From: Kurthia massiliensis
GTDB lineage: Bacteria; Bacillota; Bacilli; Bacillales_A; Planococcaceae
DNA length: 42,772 bases
NCBI RefSeq assembly: GCF_000285555.1
Contig: NZ_HE611002.1
Coordinates: forward strand, 96,075-138,846
Direction of reading: 5' to 3'
The first letter of the stretch is position 1. Each line of letters begins with the position of its first letter. The translations under genes and the position numbers were made by a program. The notes beneath the pieces are model-generated. The model worked only from the letters and a program-made list of their open reading frames with translations, had not been told where the DNA came from and did not search any database. This document shows, piece after piece, positions 34,073 to 42,772 of the stretch.

Positions 34073-35209
34073 ATGAAATTTGATATCCAACGCGACCATT
34101 TATTAAATGGTGTAAATGATGTTTTAAAAGCAGTTAGCTCTAAAACAACAATGCCGATTTTAACAGGTATTAAATTAGATGCTTCAAAAGAAGGACTAAC
34201 ATTAACAGGTAGTGATGCGGATATTACAATCCAAGTATTCATTCCAACTGAAAAAGATGGAGAAGAACTAATTCACGTACAACAAGCAGGTTCAATTGTG
34301 TTACAAGCACGTATGTTCAACGAAATCGTACGTAAACTTCCAACGAAAGATGTTGAAATTGAAGTAGTAGAAGGATATCAAACACGTATTCGTTCTGGTA
34401 AATCTGATTTCCACTTAATCGGTCAAGATGCAGCAGAATATCCAATGACACCTGATGTAACAAACGATCACCAATTCACATTAGCAGCGGATCTGTTAAA
34501 ACAAATTATTCGTGAAACAGTATTTGCAGTATCTGCAAGTGAATCTCGTCCAGTATTAACAGGGGTTAACTGGCAAATTAAAGAAGAAGGCTTAATTTGT
34601 GTTGCGACAGATAGTCACCGCTTAGCACGTCGTCGTGTCGCATTAGACAGCTTACCAACAAATGTACCGAGCGTTGCAATTCCAGGGAAAAGCTTAAATG
34701 AATTAAGCAAAGTATTACCGGATGACCAAACAGGCGTTGATGTGTACTTAAACAACCAACAAGTCGTATTCAAAACGAATGACTTAGTGTTCTACTCTCG
34801 TTTATTAGAAGGAAACTACCCTGACACATCTCGTTTAATTCCTGAAGAATATCAAACGAATATTACGCTAAACGGTAAAGAACTATTGCAAGCAATTGAT
34901 CGTGCATCACTTTTAGCGCGCAGCGACCGTAACAACGTCGTACGTCTTTCAATCGTGAACAACGAAACAATCGAAATTTCTTCTAACTCTCCAGAAATCG
35001 GTAAAGTAGAAGAACAAATTCCAGTATCATCATTTAGCGGCGACGATCTTCGCATTTCATTCAGTTCTAAATTTATGATGGATGCGTTAAAAGCAATTGA
35101 CGGTCAAGAAGTTGTCATTCAATTTACAGGTGCAATGCGCCCATTCATTTTACGTTCTGTACACGACGATGCGATTCTGCAATTGATCTTACCAGTACGT
35201 ACTTACTAA
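34073..35209 (+). CDS. dnaN: DNA polymerase III beta subunit (sliding clamp)
   Basis: 378 residues, same size as in B. subtilis. It forms a ring dimer around DNA that tethers the polymerase and other partners. Three repeated clamp domains start MKFDIQRDHLLNGVNDVLKAVSSKTTMPILTGIKLDA; SESRPVLTGVNW and TDSHRLARRRV are in domain 2; the C-terminus ILQLILPVRTY is part of the hydrophobic binding cleft. GAGAGG precedes the ATG, next to the unwinding element. Followed by a terminator. Confidence 0.98.
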   Translation: MKFDIQRDHLLNGVNDVLKAVSSKTTMPILTGIKLDASKEGLTLTGSDADITIQVFIPTEKDGEELIHVQQAGSIVLQARMFNEIVRKLPTKDVEIEVVEGYQTRIRSGKSDFHLIGQDAAEYPMTPDVTNDHQFTLAADLLKQIIRETVFAVSASESRPVLTGVNWQIKEEGLICVATDSHRLARRRVALDSLPTNVPSVAIPGKSLNELSKVLPDDQTGVDVYLNNQQVVFKTNDLVFYSRLLEGNYPDTSRLIPEEYQTNITLNGKELLQAIDRASLLARSDRNNVVRLSIVNNETIEISSNSPEIGKVEEQIPVSSFSGDDLRISFSSKFMMDALKAIDGQEVVIQFTGAMRPFILRSVHDDAILQLILPVRTY

Positions 35210-35245
35210 TTTAGCAACGCTTCCGAATATAAAACAGTAATTTTA

Positions 35246-35282
35246 GAAGATAGGCGAACATACATGCCTATCTTCTTTTTTA
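35246..35282 (+). terminator. Terminator of dnaA-dnaN
   Basis: Perfect 10-bp stem GAAGATAGGC / GCCTATCTTC, then six T. Confidence 0.9.
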
Positions 35283-35307
35283 CTTCTATGTGAATTTTCG
35301 GTACAAT
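35279..35307 (+). promoter_or_regulatory. Possible promoter of yaaA-recF
   Basis: TTTACT (35279-35284), 17 bp, TACAAT (35302-35307), about 38 bp before the yaaA start; its -35 box overlaps the T tract of the preceding terminator. Confidence 0.45.
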
Positions 35308-35344
35308 AAAAGAATACTGAGCAAAATTGAAGAGGATGAAAAAA

Positions 35345-35560
35345 GTGAACCAAATTAAAATTACAGATGAGTTCGTCACACTAGGTCAATTTTTAAAATT
35401 AGCCGACATTATTAGTTCTGGTGGCCAAGCAAAATGGTTTTTACAAGAGTATGAAGTTTACGTCAATGATGAATTAGAAGATCGTCGTGGCCGTAAGTTA
35501 TATGTAGGCGATGAAGTAGCAATTCCTGGCGAAGGCGACTTCGAGATCGTTGGAGCATAA
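35345..35560 (+). CDS. yaaA: S4-domain RNA-binding protein YaaA (RlbA)
   Basis: 71 residues, the same length as B. subtilis YaaA. VTLGQFLKLADIISSGGQAKWFLQEYEVYVNDELEDRRGRKLYVGDEVAI is the S4 RNA-binding fold; the family is linked to large-subunit assembly. The start is the GTG at 35345, nine bases after GAAGAGG; the ATG at 35336 touches that site and the frame's TTG at 35327 overlaps it. It ends three bases before recF, so the two are co-translated. Confidence 0.94.
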   Translation: MNQIKITDEFVTLGQFLKLADIISSGGQAKWFLQEYEVYVNDELEDRRGRKLYVGDEVAIPGEGDFEIVGA

Positions 35561-35563
35561 CGG

Positions 35564-38669
<3,106 letters not shown>

Positions 38670-38693
38670 GTGAGCGAAGGGAGGTCACATACG

Positions 38694-41162
38694 TTGACTG
38701 AAGCAAAGAACTCCGGTGTTAGAGGAGTAAATATTACAAAAACAATTAAAACCGCATTTTTAGATTATGCGATGAGTGTAATCGTATCACGTGCACTTCC
38801 AGACGTACGTGATGGTTTAAAACCGGTACAACGTCGTATTTTATACGGCATGCAAGAATTAGGTAGCGCATCTGATAAACCTTATAAAAAGTCTGCGCGT
38901 ATCGTCGGTGACGTAATGGGTAAGTATCACCCACATGGTGACTCTTCTATTTACGAAGCAATGGTCCGCATGGCACAAGACTTCAGCTACCGCTATATGC
39001 TAGTTGATGGTCACGGTAACTTCGGTTCTGTCGATGGTGACGGAGCTGCCGCAATGCGTTATACAGAATCACGTATGTCAAAAATCTCAATGGAGATGCT
39101 ACGTGACATTAATAAAAACACAATCGATTATAAAGATAACTACGACGGTAACGAAAAAGAGCCAGTCGTATTACCTGCACGTTATCCAAACTTACTCGTA
39201 AATGGTGCTTCTGGTATCGCGGTAGGTATGGCGACAAATATTCCACCTCACCAATTAGGCGAAGTCATTAACGGTGTATTAGCGGTTTCTGAAAATCCAG
39301 CGATTACAACGGAAGAGCTAATGGAAATCATTCCAGGCCCTGACTTCCCAACAGGCGGTATTATTTTAGGCCGTAGCGGTATTCGCCAAGCATACGAAAC
39401 AGGTCGCGGTTCAATTATTGTCCGCGCGAAAGTTGAAATCGAACAAACGTCAACAGGTCGTGAAGTCATCGTCGTAAGCGAACTTCCTTACCAAGTGAAC
39501 AAGGCGAAGTTAATTGAAAAAATTGCTGAGCTTGTTCGTGACAAAAAAATCGAAGGTATTACGAACTTACGTGATGAATCTGACCGTAACGGTATGCGTA
39601 TTACAATCGATGTTCGTAAAGATGCGAATGCAAATGTTGTGTTAAACAACTTATATAAACAAACAGCGATGCAATCTAGCTTCGGTATTAATACAGTTGC
39701 TCTTGTAAAAGGTCAACCGAAAACATTAAGCTTAAAAGAATGTTTATACCATTACTTAGAGCACCAAAAAGAAGTGATTCGCCGTCGTACAGAGTTTGAA
39801 CTGAAAAAAGCTGAAGCGCGTGCGCACATTTTAGAAGGCTTACGTATCGCTTTAGACCACATTGATGCGATTATTGCGTTAATTCGTGGTTCTCAAACTT
39901 CTGACGCTGCGAAACAAGGCTTAATGGAAGAGTTCAAGCTATCAGAACGTCAAGCACAAGCAATCCTTGATATGCGTCTGCAACGTTTAACAGGTTTAGA
40001 GCGCGATAAAATTGAAGCAGAGTACCAAGAACTACAAGCGTTAATTGCAAAATTACGTGGTATTTTAGGGGACGAAGCGCAAATTATCGATATTATCCAT
40101 ACAGAATTAAACGAAATCCGCGAACGCTTCAATGATGCCCGCCGTACAGAAATTACAGCAGGTGGCGCTGGTATGATCGAGGATGAAGATTTAATTCCAC
40201 GCGAAAACTCAGTGTTAACTTTAACGCACAACGGTTACATCAAACGTTTACCTGCGAACACGTATCGCAGCCAACGTCGTGGTGGTCGTGGTGTACAAGG
40301 TATGAACACGCACGAAGATGATTTCGTTGAACATCTTCTATATACATCTACGCACGATACAATTTTATTCTTCACATCTAAAGGGAAAACGTTCAAAGCA
40401 AAAGGCTATGAAATTCCTGAGTACGGTCGTACAGCAAAAGGTTTACCAATCGTAAACTTATTAAACGTTGATAAAGATGAAAAAGTAACAGCGATGATTC
40501 GCGTTCCTTCATATGATGAAGAAGCTTACTTCATTTTCACAACACGTACAGGTGTGACAAAACGTACGTCACTTGCACAATTTGCAAACATCCGTACGAA
40601 TGGTTTAATCGCGATTTCATTACGTGAAGACGATGAATTAATTTCTGTCCGCCTAACAGACGGTAAAAAAGAAGTTGTCATCGGTACACGTAATGGTATG
40701 CTCGTCCGCTTTAACGAAGAAGATATCCGTCCGATGGGTCGTACAGCAAGTGGGGTACGTGGTATCCGCCTAAAAGATGATGACTACGTAGTCGGCATGG
40801 AAATTTTAGAGCCAGGTCAAGAAGTATTAGTGGTGACAGCGAATGGTTACGGTAAACGTACACCAGAAGAAGAATACCGCCTACAAACACGTGGTGGTGT
40901 CGGTATTAAAACGATTCAAATTACTGATAAAAACGGTCCAATGTCAGCAGTGAAAACAGTTACTGGTGAAGAGGACATTATGTTAATTACTGATAATGGT
41001 ATGTTAATTCGTATGGACGTCGGAGATATTTCTGTTATCGGTCGTAGTACACAAGGTGTGCGCTTAATCCGCTTAACAGATGGCGAACACGTTGCAACGG
41101 TAGCGAAAGTTGAAAAAGAAGCGCCGGAAGAAGACGACGAAGAAACAGACGTAACAGAATAA
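38694..41162 (+). CDS. gyrA: DNA gyrase subunit A
   Basis: 822 residues. The breakage-reunion domain carries catalytic Y123 in [13 protein letters not shown]. The quinolone-resistance region reads [12 protein letters not shown] with S84 and E88, the susceptible-type residues. The GyrA box QRRGGRGV opens the C-terminal beta-pinwheel that wraps DNA. The tail is acidic ([16 protein letters not shown]). The start is the TTG at 38694, seven bases after GGGAGGTC; a GTG at 38670, directly after the gyrB stop, would lie before this site and add eight residues. Two gyrase genes in one transcript keep the A2B2 ratio. Confidence 0.98.
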   Translation: MTEAKNSGVRGVNITKTIKTAFLDYAMSVIVSRALPDVRDGLKPVQRRILYGMQELGSASDKPYKKSARIVGDVMGKYHPHGDSSIYEAMVRMAQDFSYRYMLVDGHGNFGSVDGDGAAAMRYTESRMSKISMEMLRDINKNTIDYKDNYDGNEKEPVVLPARYPNLLVNGASGIAVGMATNIPPHQLGEVINGVLAVSENPAITTEELMEIIPGPDFPTGGIILGRSGIRQAYETGRGSIIVRAKVEIEQTSTGREVIVVSELPYQVNKAKLIEKIAELVRDKKIEGITNLRDESDRNGMRITIDVRKDANANVVLNNLYKQTAMQSSFGINTVALVKGQPKTLSLKECLYHYLEHQKEVIRRRTEFELKKAEARAHILEGLRIALDHIDAIIALIRGSQTSDAAKQGLMEEFKLSERQAQAILDMRLQRLTGLERDKIEAEYQELQALIAKLRGILGDEAQIIDIIHTELNEIRERFNDARRTEITAGGAGMIEDEDLIPRENSVLTLTHNGYIKRLPANTYRSQRRGGRGVQGMNTHEDDFVEHLLYTSTHDTILFFTSKGKTFKAKGYEIPEYGRTAKGLPIVNLLNVDKDEKVTAMIRVPSYDEEAYFIFTTRTGVTKRTSLAQFANIRTNGLIAISLREDDELISVRLTDGKKEVVIGTRNGMLVRFNEEDIRPMGRTASGVRGIRLKDDDYVVGMEILEPGQEVLVVTANGYGKRTPEEEYRLQTRGGVGIKTIQITDKNGPMSAVKTVTGEEDIMLITDNGMLIRMDVGDISVIGRSTQGVRLIRLTDGEHVATVAKVEKEAPEEDDEETDVTE

Positions 41163-41173
41163 TATAAAACACG

Positions 41174-41207
41174 AAAGGATATGCGCATCATGCGCATATC
41201 CTTTTTT
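41174..41207 (+). terminator. Terminator of gyrB-gyrA
   Basis: Perfect stem AAAGGATATGCGCA / TGCGCATATCCTTT with a three-base loop and T tract, 12 bases after the gyrA stop. Confidence 0.92.
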
Positions 41208-41419
41208 AATGTTCTTTCCAGTAATTATATAAAAATCATTTCTAACTCATGAACGTCAATGGTTTTCATTTACAACAAAATGATAACGGGATACTATAGA
41301 CCTAACATAAAAATAAAAAGCTTTAAATTAAAACATTAAAAGGGTTATAATTGGATAAAAAGTCACAAATAGCTATTTTTAAGCGGGCAAGGATGGTGTT
41401 AATAATGGAAGGTATATTA

Positions 41420-42505
41420 ATGAGCGTGCCAGAAATTCGATTAGGCAGTATCGTATGTGAAGATATTATGGGAAACACGCAATTTCCGATTGTAAAAAAA
41501 GGAACGACTGTAACACGAGAGTTATTGCAAGTATTGATGGCATTTCAAGTGAATAACGTTCAAGTGACTGGGTCAGGTGAAGCAACGCCTGTAGAAGATG
41601 TGATTGAGCAGCAAGAAAACAATGTACAACCAATTGCTTCAAATGAACCATCTGTATCTTTTAAACGTTGTTATCAGAAAGCTGTTGCGCAATTTAAAAA
41701 TGAATTTTTAAGTTGGGAATCAGGAGCCAAAATCGATATACCGAAGCTACGAGACATCCTGTTACCTCTTATTAATGATGTCATGCGCCAACGTACGCGT
41801 ATTTTCATGTTAAATAAATATAGCAACCCAACAGAGTATATTTATAACCATGGTATCTCAATGGCTTTAATTGCAGCGGTCATCGCGCAAAAGATGGGCT
41901 ATCTTAAAGGAGAAGTTATTCAGTTATCGATTGCAGCGTTAATTTCTGACTGTGGCATGGCAAAAATTTCAAAACGTATTCGTGAGAAAGCAGGCGCATT
42001 AACGGCAAGTGAGTTTGCGCAAATTAAAGAGCATCCACGCAATAGCTTACTAATGGTGAAAGAACTACCATTAGTGAAGACAGAAATGAAGCTTGCAATT
42101 TTCCAACATCACGAACGTTTGGACGGTAGTGGCTATCCTTGTAATTCAAAAGGGAATACGATTACAGTACAAGCGCACATTTTAGCCATTGCGGACGTTT
42201 TCCACGCGATGACGTGTGAACGTGTCTATAAGAAAGGTTTCTCTCCATTTAAGGCGATTGAAATGATTCAGAAAGAAGCATTCGGTAAGTTCCACGTAGA
42301 ACCAGTGCAGGGCCTATTGAATTGCGTCGCAGATTTAGGATTAGGCACGAGCGTTCAATTATCAAATCATGCGATCGGCCAAATTGTATTTACGAATAAA
42401 AAAAATGCAACACGTCCTGTTGTAAAAGTTACAGGCTTTGATGAAACAATCGACTTAAGTAAAATAAAAGATCTTTATATAGAGAAAATTTTAATGAAAG
42501 AATAA
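41420..42505 (+). CDS. HD-GYP-domain protein with a degenerate HD motif
   Basis: About 361 residues. The N-terminal part (1-50) resembles the small domain that precedes HD-GYP modules (MSVPEIRLGSIVCEDIMGNTQFPIVKKGTTV), then a linker, then HD-GYP (about 135-325). Ligand-type residues H144, H205, H230, H231 and D259 (IADVFHAMT) are present, and the GYP region reads HHERLDGSGYP. The HD pair itself, normally LHDIGKI, reads ISDCGMAKI: His is replaced by S176 and the Lys is shifted. c-di-GMP hydrolysis is thus doubtful; it may be a binding protein. Start: ATG 41420 follows GGAAGGT; ATG 41405 after AAGGATGG is an alternative. Confidence 0.85.
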   Translation: MSVPEIRLGSIVCEDIMGNTQFPIVKKGTTVTRELLQVLMAFQVNNVQVTGSGEATPVEDVIEQQENNVQPIASNEPSVSFKRCYQKAVAQFKNEFLSWESGAKIDIPKLRDILLPLINDVMRQRTRIFMLNKYSNPTEYIYNHGISMALIAAVIAQKMGYLKGEVIQLSIAALISDCGMAKISKRIREKAGALTASEFAQIKEHPRNSLLMVKELPLVKTEMKLAIFQHHERLDGSGYPCNSKGNTITVQAHILAIADVFHAMTCERVYKKGFSPFKAIEMIQKEAFGKFHVEPVQGLLNCVADLGLGTSVQLSNHAIGQIVFTNKKNATRPVVKVTGFDETIDLSKIKDLYIEKILMKE

Positions 42506-42519
42506 TACCGTTCTTTTAG

Positions 42520-42580
42520 ATCATACATGCGTAAATATCAATCTTATGTATTTGATATGTGCGTTTATGTATGATTTTTT
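42520..42580 (+). terminator. Terminator of the HD-GYP gene
   Basis: Long hairpin with outer stem ATCATACAT / ATGTATGAT and an imperfect inner stem (AATATCAAT / TTTGATAT), then six T. Confidence 0.8.
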
Positions 42581-42619
42581 GTTGAAATGTTTTACTTTAA
42601 AATTATTTCACAAAAGTTG

Positions 42620-42648
42620 TTGACTTAAGCGTTTTGAGTATATATAAT
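42620..42648 (+). promoter_or_regulatory. Upstream tandem promoter, probably of an rRNA operon
   Basis: TTGACT (42620-42625), 17 bp, TATAAT (42643-42648). It lies 115 bp after the last gene, with no reading frame following inside the window. Confidence 0.75.
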
Positions 42649-42713
42649 AAGTTATGTTGATTCGGTTCACACGAACTTGAAAAAACAAAAATAAAATTTC
42701 TTGAAAAAAGTTG

Positions 42714-42743
42714 TTGACAACTTAAAACAAGATATGATATTAT
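42714..42743 (+). promoter_or_regulatory. Downstream tandem promoter, probably of an rRNA operon
   Basis: TTGACA (42714-42719), 18 bp, TATTAT (42738-42743), preceded by an A/T-rich upstream tract and followed by a GTCGC / GCGAC hairpin (about 42751-42769) that would begin the leader. In B. subtilis an rRNA operon follows gyrA. Confidence 0.65.
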
Positions 42744-42772
42744 ATATGAGTCGCTGAGGTAACTGCGACGAG

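Overview
The window spans the replication origin of a low-GC Gram-positive chromosome of the Bacillales. Gene content and order follow the Bacillus subtilis origin: rpmH-dnaA-dnaN-yaaA-recF-gyrB-gyrA to the right, and rnpA-jag-mnmE-mnmG-rsmG-noc-parB ... ychF-rpsF-ssb-rpsR ... rplI-dnaB-purA-walRKHIJ-htrC-rlmH to the left. Protein details (WalK with PAS, Noc with an amphipathic N-terminus, DUF951 and CxxH/CxxC small proteins) fit the Bacillaceae/Planococcaceae (Caryophanaceae) branch; I cannot name the genus. Several core genes start with TTG or GTG (dnaA, gyrA, walR, rlmH, yaaA).

Layout. 1-5.3 kb is an accessory stretch: a truncated chemoreceptor at the left edge, a VTT-domain membrane protein, a 253-bp MITE-like element, a soluble chemoreceptor, a secreted amidase, a chemoreceptor fragment and two unrecognised secreted or membrane proteins. 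5.3-13.1 kb holds rlmH, a CxxH/CxxC protein, htrC and the WalRK cell-wall operon. 13.5-20.7 kb holds purA, then yybS-gdpP-rplI-dnaB, then rpsF-ssb-rpsR (which continues to 21.0 kb). 21.2-26.9 kb holds a DUF3267 protease-like protein, ychF, a DUF951 protein, an MscS channel, parB, noc and rsmG. 26.9-32.0 kb holds mnmG, mnmE, jag, rnpA and rpmH. oriC is bipartite: a dense DnaA-box cluster at 32.18-32.47 kb upstream of dnaA, and boxes followed by DnaA-trios and an AT-rich unwinding element at 33.90-34.06 kb between dnaA and dnaN. 34.1-41.2 kb carries dnaN to gyrA. An HD-GYP-like gene with a damaged HD motif follows, and the window ends in tandem strong promoters that probably drive an rRNA operon just outside.

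From rlmH to rpmH nearly all genes point left, and from dnaA onward all point right, so transcription is co-directional with replication leaving oriC.

Most notable: three genes normally present are missing from their usual places: parA/soj between noc and parB, yidC/spoIIIJ between rnpA and jag, and remB between recF and gyrB. parS sites lie inside parB and at the 3' end of recF. The disordered linker of Jag is encoded by a run of DnaA-box-like 9-mers, so one stretch may be both coding and origin-related. The MITE-like element supplies the stop codon and terminator of its upstream neighbour.
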